From the NCBI GenBank assembly GCA_030058085.1, contig JASGTU010000130.1, forward strand, positions 1 through 36,254: a DNA stretch of 36,254 bases, in the 5' to 3' direction. The notes beneath the pieces are model-generated. The model did no database searches and had not been told where the DNA came from. It saw only the letters and a list, made by a program, of their open reading frames with translations. Below, piece after piece: positions 9,172 to 18,725 of the stretch (the first letter of the stretch is position 1; each line of letters opens with the position of its first letter). Source of the stretch: Chloroflexota bacterium (lineage in GTDB: Bacteria > Chloroflexota > Anaerolineae > Caldilineales > Caldilineaceae). Made by a program: the position numbers and the translations under genes.

Positions 9172-10428
9172 ATGTCATCGAACAGCTCATCCAGCGCCGA
9201 TCGACGAGACGAATCCAAATGCGCAGTAGTCAGGCGCGCACTGGCTGGGTGGAAACTCGCCCCCCTTGTCGCCGCACTCGCTTTCCTAGCGACCGCATGC
9301 TCGTTGACGGGCAACCAACCCACGCCCACGCCGGCGCCGCTAGCCGTCTACACGCCTATGGCAGCGGCGGAACCTATCGCCGCCGGCGCGCAGGCAGCCG
9401 AGGCCGCTCCCGCCCAACCACAGAGAGCAGCCGCGGGGCGCTCCAGCTACACCGCCGAGATCATCCCCCAAGACCAGGTGCCGGTCGTCGCCGAAGTCGC
9501 CGGTCAGGTGCTCGAATTCAGCATCGAGGTCGGCGATCGCGTGGAAGCCGGTGATGTACTCGTCCGCATCGACAGCAGCACGCTAGAAGCGCAGCGCGCC
9601 CAGGCGATGGCCGGTCTAGAAGCGGCCAAGGCCCAGCTCGACCTCTTACAAGACGAACCGGAAGATGAAGACATCGAAGCCGCCCGCGCTGCGGTCACAG
9701 CCGCCGACGAAGCCTATCAACGGGCGCTCGCCGGGCCGACCGCCGAAGAGCTGCGCATGGCCGAAGCGCAGTTGCGCCAGGCCGAAGCCGCGGTCAAACA
9801 GGCCCAGGCAGCCTATGACCAAGTATCGTGGAATCCCCTGATCGCCGCCTTGCCCGAAAGTATGCAACTTGAAGCGGCTACACTCGCCCTAGAGGCGGCT
9901 CAAGCTCAGTACGACAAACTCGTATTGGGCGCCACCGCCGACGTCATCGCCGGCGCCTATGCGCAATTGGCGAGCGCCCGCGCCCAACTTAAGCGCCTCG
10001 AGGAAGGCGCCAAGCCTGCACAGGTCCAGGCCGCGCAGGCTCAGGTCCGCCAGGCCGAGACCGCCCTCTACCTTGCGCAACTGCAATTGGACAAGGCCTT
10101 AGTACGCGCCCCCATCAGCGGTGTCGTCGCATCAGTCAACACGGCTGCCGGGGCGATGATCGCCCCCGGCACACCCTTGGCGGTGTTGATCTCGCCCGAA
10201 GTCGAGGTCATCATTGCCGTAGAGGAAACGCGCCTCGCCGCACTCAGCGCCGGGCAACCGGCCGTGATCCACGTCGACGCCTACCCTGACCGCGCCTACG
10301 ACGGCGAAATCGCCATCATCGCGCCGACCCTCGACCCGGCGACGCGCACCGTTCAGGTCACCATTCGGCCTACAGGCGACGCCGCAGAACTCGCTCCCGG
10401 CATGTTCGCCACAGTCGCCCTGCCGTGA
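9172..10428 (+). CDS. RND efflux periplasmic adaptor lipoprotein (membrane fusion protein)
   Basis: About 418 residues. The start at 9172 has AAAGAGG four to five bases upstream; the frame is open back to 9031, but the upstream part does not look coding. A hydrophobic segment ends in a lipobox-like FLATAC with Cys43, so this is probably a lipoprotein, followed by a Pro-Thr/Ala-rich linker. The first lipoyl half (VPVVAEVAGQVLEFSIEVGDRVEAGDVLVRID) and the second (LVRAPISGVVASVNTAAGAMIAPGTPL) flank a long Ala/Gln/Glu-rich coiled-coil hairpin; a beta-barrel region (VEVIIAVEETRLAALSAGQ) follows. It links the pump to the envelope. No outer-membrane TolC-like gene is present, in line with a possibly monoderm envelope. 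The pump starts 28 bases downstream. Confidence 0.9.
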   Translation: MSSNSSSSADRRDESKCAVVRRALAGWKLAPLVAALAFLATACSLTGNQPTPTPAPLAVYTPMAAAEPIAAGAQAAEAAPAQPQRAAAGRSSYTAEIIPQDQVPVVAEVAGQVLEFSIEVGDRVEAGDVLVRIDSSTLEAQRAQAMAGLEAAKAQLDLLQDEPEDEDIEAARAAVTAADEAYQRALAGPTAEELRMAEAQLRQAEAAVKQAQAAYDQVSWNPLIAALPESMQLEAATLALEAAQAQYDKLVLGATADVIAGAYAQLASARAQLKRLEEGAKPAQVQAAQAQVRQAETALYLAQLQLDKALVRAPISGVVASVNTAAGAMIAPGTPLAVLISPEVEVIIAVEETRLAALSAGQPAVIHVDAYPDRAYDGEIAIIAPTLDPATRTVQVTIRPTGDAAELAPGMFATVALP

Positions 10429-10456
10429 CCAGGCCGGTGCAGAAGGGCATTACCCC

Positions 10457-13400
10457 ATGAAGATCTGGGATGTAGCGATCCGCCAGCCGGTCTTTATGAC
10501 CATGATCCTTGCCGCCGGCGTTGTGCTGGGGGTGGCATCCTATTTACGCATGCCTGTCGACATCTTCCCGGACGTAGAATACCCCGTCATCGTGGTGACC
10601 ACCATCTACCCCGGCGCCGGTCCTGAAGAAGTCGAAGATCTCGTCACGACGACTCTCGAAGAGAAACTAAGCGCCATTGGCGGGCTTGACACGATCACGT
10701 CCCAGTCCTCCGAAGGCGTCAGCACGGTTATCATGCAGTTCGATATGGACCTGTCTCCTGACCAACTCAGCCAGGAAGTCCGCGAAAAGGTCGACTTGGT
10801 GCGCAGAGACTTGCCCGGCGGCATTGAAGAACCGATCATCACGCGCTTTAGCATCACGGACTCCCCCGTAATTGTCTTTGGTGTCACGGATAGAGCAGGG
10901 CAGCTATCTCCGTCCGAATTGCGCGCCAAAACCGAAGACGAGATACAACAACGAGTCCAACGCGTGCGAGATGTGGCGGCTGTCGAAGTCGCCGGTGGGG
11001 AAGAACGCGAGATTCAGGTACTGCTCAAGATGGACGCGCTTCAGGCCCGTCGCATCGCCCCACAGCAAGTCAAAGAGGCCATCGCCGTCGAAAACCTCAA
11101 TATTCCCGCCGGTTCTTTGAGGGACTCCCGCCAAGAATTGCTTGTACGCACCCCCGGCAATTTCGCCATAGTCGCCGACATTGGCGACGTCATCGTCACG
11201 CAGCGCGGCGCCCCTGTCTATGTACGTGATGTAGCCGACATCGTCGACGGCTTCAAAGAACGCGAACGTATCACACGCCTTAACGGGGCTGAATCGGTCG
11301 TCGTAAGCGTCCGCAAACAGAGCGGCTCCAACAGCGCGGCGGTCGCCGCTGGCGTCAAAGAGGCTTTGGACGAAGTCATAGCCGCTAACCCCGAGTTTGA
11401 AATCGTCATCGTCGACGACGAATCTGACGTGGTATTGCGCGCCACCAACGGCGCGCTCGAAGACCTTCTGTGGGCTACTGCATTGGCCTTTCTCGTCGTA
11501 CTCCTCTTTTTCCGAAATGTTCGCAATACGATCATTACCATCATCGGCCTACCTGTCATCATCGTCTCCACGCTCTTCTTCATGAACCTGTTCGGCATCT
11601 CGATCAACCAGCTTAGCCTGCTGGCCCTTGCGCTAGCGGTTGGGTTTCTGATCGACGATGCTATCGTCGTGCGCGAAAACATCATGCGTTGGATTGGCAG
11701 GGGCTACACACCGCATGAGGCCTCCAGTCAGGCGACAGCCGAGGTAGCGCTGCCCGTGCTTGCCACCAGCGCTACGATCTTGGCCGTCTTTCTGCCGGTA
11801 GCCTATACCGAAGGATTTATTGGCAAGCTCTTCCGTGACTTCGGACTCACAGTCTCCATCGCCGTCGTCGTCTCCACCTTCGAGGCCCTGACAATGGCGC
11901 CCATGCTTAGCGCCAAGTTCTTCCGCGCCAAAGACATCGAGCCGAAAACGGATCCGGAACGCCACGATGATGCTACGCAGGAGGCCGCCCACGAGAGCCT
12001 CATGGGTCGCATCTACGGTAGAATTCTCAACTGGACGCTAACCCATAAGCTCATCGTCGCTATTGTCGCCATCGGCGTTATTGTCGCCAGCGTCTTTGCC
12101 GCTGCAGCGATCCCCCAGGTCTTTTTACCCGACCTAGACCGCGGCAAGATTGACGTCAGAATGGAACTGCCGGTAGGGACGCCGTTGGAGGCGACTTATA
12201 CGGAGGCCCTTAAGGTTGAACAAATTCTGCGTAGTCACCCCGCCGTCGTCCACGTTTTCACCACGGTGGGCCAAACCGGCGCGCCCAACAAAGCCTCCTA
12301 CTCCGTGATTCTTGACAAAGAGGGCATTGACCGAGGCGACTGGAGCACGCGCGGCGTCATCGGTGACCTGCGCCGCCCTCTCGCCAACGTGCCCGGCATC
12401 TCTTTTCAGGTCATCGACGAGATGTCCGCCGCCAGCGACCTGATGGGCAGCAAAGACATGGTCGTCGAACTGAGCGCCGATTCAGTCGACTACGCAACTC
12501 TCGGGGAAACCAGCTTATCTATCATGGAGCAAATGGCGGCCATTCCCGGCGTTGCCGACATTGAATCGACGTACAAGCCCGGCACACCGGAACTCCAAGT
12601 CACGATCGATAGACGATTGGCTGGCGATCTAGGTTTAAGCACCGCACAAATCGCCACGACGCTTCGCATGCTCGTCAACGGCGAAGTCGCATCCATCTTC
12701 CGCGGACAGGGCGAAGAGGCCGAGATCGTCGTCCGCTTGGATAAAAGCGGCCGTTCCAGCGCCGAAGATGTCTTGAACCTCAATATGCTTTCGCCCACCG
12801 GCCAACTCATCCCGCTTAGCACCGTCGCGCAGGCCACGATTGCCTCTGGGCCTAGCGAAATCGCCCATGTTGACCGCCGGCCTACGGTGTCAATCGGCGC
12901 TAATGTGTCCGGACGCAGCGAAGCCGAGACGGTCGCCGATGTGACCGCATTGCTCCCCACGCTCGACTTGTCCCCGGGCGTGGAGGCCAGGCTCGGCGGC
13001 ATCGCCGATCTGCAGGAGGACTCATTCCGCAACCTCAGCCTAGCTCTATTACTGGCCGTCATCTTTATCTATATGGCTCTTGCCAGCCAGTTCGGTAGTT
13101 TTGTGCAACCCTTGTTAGTCATGATCGCCATGCCCCTGGCTGTGATCGGCGCGGTGCTGTCGCTCGCGATGACCAACCGACCACTCGATTTGACCGCCTT
13201 TATCGGCTTCATCATGCTCATGGGGCTCGTCACCAAAAACTCGATTTTGCTCATTGAGTTCGCCAACCAGGCGCGTGCCAACGGCGCCACGGCAGAGGAG
13301 GCCATGCGTCGAGCCGGTCCCATTCGTCTCCGCCCCATTCTCATGACTGCGTTCTCGACCATCCTTGCTATGGTTCCCGTTGCCATTGGCATGGGGGCGG

Positions 13401-13654
13401 GCGGTGAGTTCCGTTCTTCTATGGCGATCGCCATCATCGGCGGCATGACCACCAGCACATTCCTTACCCTGTTGATGGTGCCGACCGCATACAGCGCCGT
13501 TGTCGGCGGGCTGGATCGCCTCAGCGCGCGACGCCAGGCTGCCAAAGAGGCCAAACAGGCGCGCCGCCGGTTGCAACGCACCGCCGAAGAATCGAACCAA
13601 TCCGACGCCTCCAATGAATCCGCCGCGGAAAAGGCCCAAACGGCAGGCGACTAA
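10457..13654 (+). CDS. RND-family multidrug efflux transporter (AcrB/HAE1-like)
   Basis: A 1065-residue proton-driven exporter in the cytoplasmic membrane. The typical start (IRQPVFMTMILAAGVVLGVASYLRMPVDIFPDVEYP) is followed by porter-domain sequence, a TM4 block AVGFLIDDAIVVREN with the proton-relay pair Asp400-Asp401, and a TM10 block GLVTKNSILLIEF with Lys927, the partner Lys. The two halves have the expected internal symmetry and twelve predicted membrane spans. The last ~35 residues are a polar Glu/Gln/Ala-rich tail with no assigned role. RBS-like AGAAGGG is present upstream. With the adaptor and TetR gene it forms one efflux cluster; substrates are unknown. Confidence 0.94.
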   Translation: MKIWDVAIRQPVFMTMILAAGVVLGVASYLRMPVDIFPDVEYPVIVVTTIYPGAGPEEVEDLVTTTLEEKLSAIGGLDTITSQSSEGVSTVIMQFDMDLSPDQLSQEVREKVDLVRRDLPGGIEEPIITRFSITDSPVIVFGVTDRAGQLSPSELRAKTEDEIQQRVQRVRDVAAVEVAGGEEREIQVLLKMDALQARRIAPQQVKEAIAVENLNIPAGSLRDSRQELLVRTPGNFAIVADIGDVIVTQRGAPVYVRDVADIVDGFKERERITRLNGAESVVVSVRKQSGSNSAAVAAGVKEALDEVIAANPEFEIVIVDDESDVVLRATNGALEDLLWATALAFLVVLLFFRNVRNTIITIIGLPVIIVSTLFFMNLFGISINQLSLLALALAVGFLIDDAIVVRENIMRWIGRGYTPHEASSQATAEVALPVLATSATILAVFLPVAYTEGFIGKLFRDFGLTVSIAVVVSTFEALTMAPMLSAKFFRAKDIEPKTDPERHDDATQEAAHESLMGRIYGRILNWTLTHKLIVAIVAIGVIVASVFAAAAIPQVFLPDLDRGKIDVRMELPVGTPLEATYTEALKVEQILRSHPAVVHVFTTVGQTGAPNKASYSVILDKEGIDRGDWSTRGVIGDLRRPLANVPGISFQVIDEMSAASDLMGSKDMVVELSADSVDYATLGETSLSIMEQMAAIPGVADIESTYKPGTPELQVTIDRRLAGDLGLSTAQIATTLRMLVNGEVASIFRGQGEEAEIVVRLDKSGRSSAEDVLNLNMLSPTGQLIPLSTVAQATIASGPSEIAHVDRRPTVSIGANVSGRSEAETVADVTALLPTLDLSPGVEARLGGIADLQEDSFRNLSLALLLAVIFIYMALASQFGSFVQPLLVMIAMPLAVIGAVLSLAMTNRPLDLTAFIGFIMLMGLVTKNSILLIEFANQARANGATAEEAMRRAGPIRLRPILMTAFSTILAMVPVAIGMGAGGEFRSSMAIAIIGGMTTSTFLTLLMVPTAYSAVVGGLDRLSARRQAAKEAKQARRRLQRTAEESNQSDASNESAAEKAQTAGD

Positions 13655-13666
13655 CTCTCGCACACC

Positions 13667-13675
13667 TGCTATACT
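13667..13675 (+). promoter_or_regulatory. Extended -10 element before the first GT-C gene
   Basis: TGCTATACT is an extended -10 (TGnTATACT). Transcription would begin about 13682, only a few bases before the ATG at 13686, so the mRNA could be leaderless or nearly so, which would explain the lack of a ribosome-binding site. No convincing -35 is visible. The 10-mer TGCTATACTG recurs at 30373-30382 before another gene. Confidence 0.5.
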
Positions 13676-13685
13676 GGTCTCACGA

Positions 13686-15719
13686 ATGTATCCGCATCGT
13701 TTACCGGCTGTCCATATGCCTCGACAATCAAGCCGAGAATACATCGCTCTCACCGCCTTGACCCTGGCGGCGTTTGCCCTACGCATCTGGCGCCTAGACG
13801 CCAAAGGTCTTGGCTATGACGAGGCGGCCACAGCCATCATGGCGCGCGCACCTATCGCCGATATCATTTCCTTTCACTGGGAGGCAGCCTTCGAGCATCT
13901 GCCGCTCTGGGTTCTCCTCATGCGCGGCTGGTCTCTGCTTGCCGGTCAATCCGAGTTCTCGCTGCGCTTTTTGCCTGCGTACGCCGGCGTCCTTACCGTC
14001 CCGCTGTCTTGGGCGCTACTGAGACGGATTGCGCCGGAGAAGACTGCGTGGCGATTGCTGACGACCGTACTGATCGCGACCTCGCCTGTCCTGACCCTCT
14101 ACGCGCAAGAAGCGCGCATGTACTCGCTGGTCGTCCTGCTCGCCGTCGCCTCTACCTACTTGGCGACGCGCCTCATCCACCGCTCAACGACGTCCCATAC
14201 GGTCGTCTATGTCCTTGTCAACTGGGCCATGCTCGGCCTGCAATACTACTCCGTCTTGCTTATCGCTGCGCATGGACTTCTTGCCGCCTTTGTCGCTGTG
14301 CGGCGACCTGCGATGCGGCGTTTCTACGTCCGGGCGGTGATGCCTGCCGCCGCCGCTTCAGCGGCTCCCTTACTGCTGTGGATGGCCCTATCGCCCGGTT
14401 TTCATGAAACGGTTGCGGTAGTCTTCCGAGAAGCAGGCCAACCGGAGCTCGGCATTGGAGCGTTCCTTGTCAAACTTTGGCGCGACATCAGCTTTGGCGC
14501 CTTTCGTTGGCAGCCCAACATCTCCGCAATCGGCCTGGCGCTCCTGCCGCTCTTCATGATCGGCGCTGCGGTGTCGCGAGTCGATTTCAAGCGTGAAAAC
14601 CAGTCAACAGTCGCTCAAGCGACGCCGTATCATCTCCTGCTGCTCACAATCGCAGTGCTGCCCATCGTCATCAGCGCTTTCCTATTCCGTACACTAGCAA
14701 CTCGCTATATTCTCTACGTATCCCCCTTCGTCTACGCCTTTATCGCCCTGGGCATCATCGCCTCTAGACGCTTCCACCGAGTCTGGGCGTTGGCCGCGGC
14801 CGCCCTCACACTCGCGGTTTCAGTGCTGGGTCTGGCATACTATTTCGGCACCTATCAGAAAAGCGATTACCGCGAGATGTCCCACTATTTATCGGAGCGT
14901 TACGCGGCCGGCGAAGATGTCCTCGTCATCGAAGCGCCGCGCCAGCATCTACTGGCGAAGTACTATCTCGGCCAAGACTTCCCCCTCGAACCAGTCCCGA
15001 ACATCCCCTTGCCGGACTACTGGCCTGTCACCGCGCCGCCGGTCGTGCCCGAAGAAGTCGACGACCAAGTCCTGCACTATCTGGACGCCTATTCGTCGCT
15101 GTGGGCCGCGTTCAGCGCCGAGTCCGAGGTCGATGGCGGCGAGTTCCTCGCCAAGTACATAACGGCCGTCTCCTACAACCTGGATTGCCAATTCTGGCTC
15201 GACGTGCGTCTCTGCCGCTTCATCAGCCCCCATACAGTAGAGCCCGACATTGAGACGCAGATCGCAGCGACGTTCAATGACGAACTGATCCTCGAACACG
15301 CTCGTATCGCCACGGACCCTCAGTACGTTGTCCTCGATGAAGGCCGCGTGCTCTTGGCAGAACTCGCTTGGCTTGCGCAGGCCGACCCGTCCATCGACTA
15401 CAAAGTCTCGCTGCGGCTGGTCGACGCCGCCGGACGGATCGTCGCCCAAGTTGACCAATACCCCATCGGCATGCTGTTGCCGCCCACAGCATGGGCAGCC
15501 GGAGAGCGCAAGCCTGGCTACATGGCACTCTCTATTCCTCCGGCAGCCAGCGGGCGCTATACGCTGCAGGCAAGAGTCTACGATCCCGCCACGCTTAAGC
15601 CCCTCCCCTACTTTACGCCCGACGGCGGGCTGTCTACGTCGACGTCCATCATCCTGGGACTCGTCGAAATCGATGGTACAATACGGCTGCTGCCCGCCGG
15701 CTCCGGCGGCATACGCTGA
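13686..15719 (+). CDS. GT-C fold (GT39/GT83-like) membrane glycosyltransferase-like protein
   Basis: About 677 residues. The first ~400 residues hold roughly ten hydrophobic spans; the first extracytoplasmic loop has the GT-C acidic pair (LGYDEA, Asp45-Glu46) and a later loop has YAQEARMYSL, both common in polyprenyl-phosphate-sugar-dependent transferases. The remaining ~250 residues are soluble and beta-rich; residues ~552-642 form a module (LAELAWLAQ...SLRLVDAAGRIVAQ...PTAWAAGE...YTLQARVYDP) also found in the next gene. The frame is open back to 13500 inside the pump gene, but ATG 13686 (or 13716) is a more credible start; neither has an RBS. Probably transfers a sugar from a lipid carrier to a wall polymer or protein outside the membrane; the acceptor is unknown. 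Confidence 0.8.
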   Translation: MYPHRLPAVHMPRQSSREYIALTALTLAAFALRIWRLDAKGLGYDEAATAIMARAPIADIISFHWEAAFEHLPLWVLLMRGWSLLAGQSEFSLRFLPAYAGVLTVPLSWALLRRIAPEKTAWRLLTTVLIATSPVLTLYAQEARMYSLVVLLAVASTYLATRLIHRSTTSHTVVYVLVNWAMLGLQYYSVLLIAAHGLLAAFVAVRRPAMRRFYVRAVMPAAAASAAPLLLWMALSPGFHETVAVVFREAGQPELGIGAFLVKLWRDISFGAFRWQPNISAIGLALLPLFMIGAAVSRVDFKRENQSTVAQATPYHLLLLTIAVLPIVISAFLFRTLATRYILYVSPFVYAFIALGIIASRRFHRVWALAAAALTLAVSVLGLAYYFGTYQKSDYREMSHYLSERYAAGEDVLVIEAPRQHLLAKYYLGQDFPLEPVPNIPLPDYWPVTAPPVVPEEVDDQVLHYLDAYSSLWAAFSAESEVDGGEFLAKYITAVSYNLDCQFWLDVRLCRFISPHTVEPDIETQIAATFNDELILEHARIATDPQYVVLDEGRVLLAELAWLAQADPSIDYKVSLRLVDAAGRIVAQVDQYPIGMLLPPTAWAAGERKPGYMALSIPPAASGRYTLQARVYDPATLKPLPYFTPDGGLSTSTSIILGLVEIDGTIRLLPAGSGGIR

Positions 15720-15754
15720 AGGGCAGCGGTCGAACTGTCCTTGCCGCCCACAAG

Positions 15755-18673
15755 ATGAGTCTCTCGATGCATTGGACCCGTCGTGATTGGCTTGCACTTG
15801 TTCTGATCACCTGCCTAGCAGCGGCGCTGCGCCTCTATCAACTTGGCGTTGTGCCTCCTGGTTTCCAGTTCGACGAAGCCTTCAACGCTATCGACGCCCG
15901 CGGCGTGCTGGCGGGCAACCGGCCTCTCTTCCTGCCCGCCAATGCCGGGCGCGAAGTAGTCTACACCTATGTTCAGGCGTCTTTGATCCGGCTATTCGGC
16001 CTGAACGTGTGGACGCTGCGCCTGGCTTCCGCCCTCTTCGGCACCCTCGCCGTTCCGCTCGCCTACGTCCTCCTGCGCGTTATCCTACGCCGTGACAGTC
16101 GCCGCATCGCCCTATTCACAAGCCTGACGCTGGCGATCAGCCTCTGGCACATCCACTTCAGCCATTACGGCATCCGCGTCATCATGATGCCCGTCATCTT
16201 CAGCCTTGCCTTCGGCGCCTACTGGCTGGGCCATCATGCAGAAACGTCGCGCCGGCGCATCGCCGCCTATGCCGCCAGCGGCCTGCTCATCGGCCTCAGT
16301 GTGTGGACCCACCCGACAGGACGCTTGGCGCCCTTTGTGCCCATCCTCTTCACGCTTTGGCTCCTGTGGCGCAATCCAGATGCACGCCCTGCCGGGTTGC
16401 GCCTACAACTGGATAGCCCGCTGGGCGGCCTGTTCCTTACAGGCGTGCTAGCGTTCATTGTCTTTCTGCCCCTCGGCATCGAGTTCTATCGTCATCCCGA
16501 ATTTTTCGTCGGCCATGCCTCCGAAGTCTCGGTCTTTGCCGAGCGCGTCAGCGGCGATTCTCCCCTGGCTGCACTGGCGGCCAACGTGCTGCATGTCCTG
16601 GGCATGTTCAGCGTAGCCGGCGATTGGGAATGGACCCACAACCTCGCAGGCCGGCCTGTCTTCGATCTATTGATGGCCGCCGCGTACTTTTTGGGGATCG
16701 GCATCTGGGCCTTACGCCTAAACCGAGCCGTGCGCACACGCGGTCGCGTCGAAACCGACCCCGCCAAGTCGGATGCTCGCGAGCCGGACGCCGACGCGCT
16801 CTTCCTGCTCCTGACATGGGCGCTGGTCATGCTGTTGCCCTCCGTGTTGAGCGAGGCCGCGCCCAATTACTCGCGCACTCTGCCCTCGCTGCCCGCCCTG
16901 TTCGTAGCCGGCGGGCTAGGGCTTGCCTGGGTATCACACCTGCAACGCCCGCATCAGTACGCCGGCATCGCAGCCGCGGCCCTGATCCTGCTCTACAGCG
17001 GCTATCGCGCCGTCTATGACTACTTCGTCGTCTTCCCGGACCGCCAAGAAGTCTATTACCTGTACGATGCCGACAAGCTAGATGCGCTTGCCTACCTGCA
17101 AACCCTCACCGCCGGCAGCCAAGTCTATCTATCGCAGTTGTGGGGCGATCACCACGCCACGGTCTCCATGCTGCGTCGCGAGATGAATATCAAATCGCTC
17201 GACGCCAGCGACACCTTGGCGCTGCCGCCGCCGGACATGGGCGTAGTCTTTGCCTTCCCCCATGAACAACTGGAGCGCGCCGAACAACTAGCCAAGCTCT
17301 GGCCCCATGTACAAGTTCGGCAGGTAGACGACCCCTTCGGCGCAGCGTTGCTGTACCTGGTCGAGGTCGATCTACAGACCGCAGCGCAACTCCCTGCCGC
17401 CTACGAGCCGCTGCAAACCAACGCGGCAGCCTTCGTCGACGCGCCTGACCTGCTCGGCCTGTACGCCGCCGACCCGGACAAGCAGATCACCTTACTATGG
17501 GAGGCCGACGAGCCGTACACAGCCAGCCTCACCTCCTACATCCACCTCATCGACCCGGACGGGCGGCGCGTCGCCCAGATCGACAAACTGCCCGGCAACG
17601 GCAGCTACCCCACCACCGCGTGGACTGTAGGCGAGCGCGTATTCGACCGCTACTACCCCTCCATACTCGACCCCTGCACCGGCGGCATACCCCTGCGCGC
17701 CAAAGTGGGCTGGTATGCCCTTGCCGAAGACCACGCGCCGCGGCCTCGTGCCGACGCCCCCGGCGACACTGCCCTCGCCGGCGTGGTCACGCTTCTCTCC
17801 TTCTCCCACGCCCCCGGCTATTTGCAGCCTCAGGTCAGCAACGAACAGCCCGTTACGAACGAACTGAGCTTCCTGGGCTTCAATTTCACCGGCAGCGACC
17901 TCGAACCGGGCTCGCCCATTGTCGTCGATCTCTACTGGCGCAGCGACCACGCCGGCGGCAGCCATCCGCCATCCGCCGCCTTGCCTATTGCCATGCGTCT
18001 CGATAACGACGGCGTCTCAACAGCCATCTGGCAAGGCGAATTGGCCCCTATGTCTGACTGGGACCCCGGCAAGGAATTGTGCCGTCGCGTGCGCCTGCAG
18101 ATCCCGGTCGACACGCCGCCCGGAACATATACCCTACAGGCGCAGTTGCCGGGCGCAACACAGGACGCGCTTTGGGCAACGGATTTGCTGGAGTTGGAGG
18201 TTCGCGCCTCCACGCGCCTCTTTGAGCAGCCCGATCTCGAAGTCGCCGCACCCGCGCACTTCGTCGACGCAGGCGACCTCGACGAGATTAGCCTGCTCGG
18301 TGCGCGGACATCGACTGCCACCCTCGACGGCCTGTCCCCTAGCCTGGACCTAACGCTCGTTTGGCAGGCGCAGACCTCCCCGCACGGCAACTACAAGGCC
18401 TTCGTGCACCTGCTCGACGCCGAGGGCGCCATCGTCGCGCAGTCCGATGCCACGCCGGGGCCGGACTATCCGACCAATCGCTGGCTGGCCGGCGAGGTAG
18501 TCCTCGACAGCCATCAGCTCGAACTGCCGTCGGGCCTGACGCCAGGCGTCTACACTGTAGTCACCGGCCTCTATGACCCGATCAGCGCTGAGCGCCTCAA
18601 CGCCAGCGCAGACGACGGGCAGCCTCTGCCCGACAACCGCGCCGTGGTGCAGCAGATTTCGGTTACGGACTAG
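15755..18673 (+). CDS. Large GT-C fold membrane glycosyltransferase-like protein with repeated beta-rich ectodomain
   Basis: About 972 residues. Residues 1-430 carry many hydrophobic spans and an early GFQFDEAFNAID loop with the GT-C acidic pair Asp40-Glu41. From ~440 on the protein is soluble. Residues ~574-665 (ITLLWEADEP...YIHLIDPDGRRVAQIDKLP...PTTAWTVGERV) and ~863-948 (LTLVWQAQTSPHG...FVHLLDAEGAIVAQSDATP...YPTNRWLAGE...YTVVTGLYDP) are copies of the same module, with a more divergent copy at ~715-798. ATG 15755 is used; ATG 15767 is possible; neither has a clear RBS. It lies 35 bases after the related gene and was probably formed by duplication. Function in surface glycan or lipid-linked sugar transfer is inferred. 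Confidence 0.8.
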   Translation: MSLSMHWTRRDWLALVLITCLAAALRLYQLGVVPPGFQFDEAFNAIDARGVLAGNRPLFLPANAGREVVYTYVQASLIRLFGLNVWTLRLASALFGTLAVPLAYVLLRVILRRDSRRIALFTSLTLAISLWHIHFSHYGIRVIMMPVIFSLAFGAYWLGHHAETSRRRIAAYAASGLLIGLSVWTHPTGRLAPFVPILFTLWLLWRNPDARPAGLRLQLDSPLGGLFLTGVLAFIVFLPLGIEFYRHPEFFVGHASEVSVFAERVSGDSPLAALAANVLHVLGMFSVAGDWEWTHNLAGRPVFDLLMAAAYFLGIGIWALRLNRAVRTRGRVETDPAKSDAREPDADALFLLLTWALVMLLPSVLSEAAPNYSRTLPSLPALFVAGGLGLAWVSHLQRPHQYAGIAAAALILLYSGYRAVYDYFVVFPDRQEVYYLYDADKLDALAYLQTLTAGSQVYLSQLWGDHHATVSMLRREMNIKSLDASDTLALPPPDMGVVFAFPHEQLERAEQLAKLWPHVQVRQVDDPFGAALLYLVEVDLQTAAQLPAAYEPLQTNAAAFVDAPDLLGLYAADPDKQITLLWEADEPYTASLTSYIHLIDPDGRRVAQIDKLPGNGSYPTTAWTVGERVFDRYYPSILDPCTGGIPLRAKVGWYALAEDHAPRPRADAPGDTALAGVVTLLSFSHAPGYLQPQVSNEQPVTNELSFLGFNFTGSDLEPGSPIVVDLYWRSDHAGGSHPPSAALPIAMRLDNDGVSTAIWQGELAPMSDWDPGKELCRRVRLQIPVDTPPGTYTLQAQLPGATQDALWATDLLELEVRASTRLFEQPDLEVAAPAHFVDAGDLDEISLLGARTSTATLDGLSPSLDLTLVWQAQTSPHGNYKAFVHLLDAEGAIVAQSDATPGPDYPTNRWLAGEVVLDSHQLELPSGLTPGVYTVVTGLYDPISAERLNASADDGQPLPDNRAVVQQISVTD

Positions 18674-18681
18674 GCGTTCGC

Positions 18682-18700
18682 GGGCGCGTTTAGCGCGCCC
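18682..18700 (+). terminator. Hairpin between the second GT-C gene and the ADP-ribosylglycohydrolase gene
   Basis: Perfect 7-bp stem GGGCGCG/CGCGCCC with loop TTTAG, eight bases after the stop codon. It is followed by TAGTTCGTCC rather than a T-run, so it may stabilise the mRNA end or attenuate instead of terminating fully. Confidence 0.4.
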
Positions 18701-18725
18701 TAGTTCGTCCACAGAAAGGATCGCC

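Noticed and set aside
13500-13685. Upstream extension of the first GT-C protein into the RND pump gene
   Set aside because: The extra 62 residues are Arg/Pro-rich and overlap the pump's coding sequence; the membrane protein starts sensibly at 13686.
15677-15682. TACAAT as a possible -10 for the second GT-C gene
   Set aside because: No -35 is seen at a useful distance and the site lies inside the preceding coding region; the chance of a random match is high.
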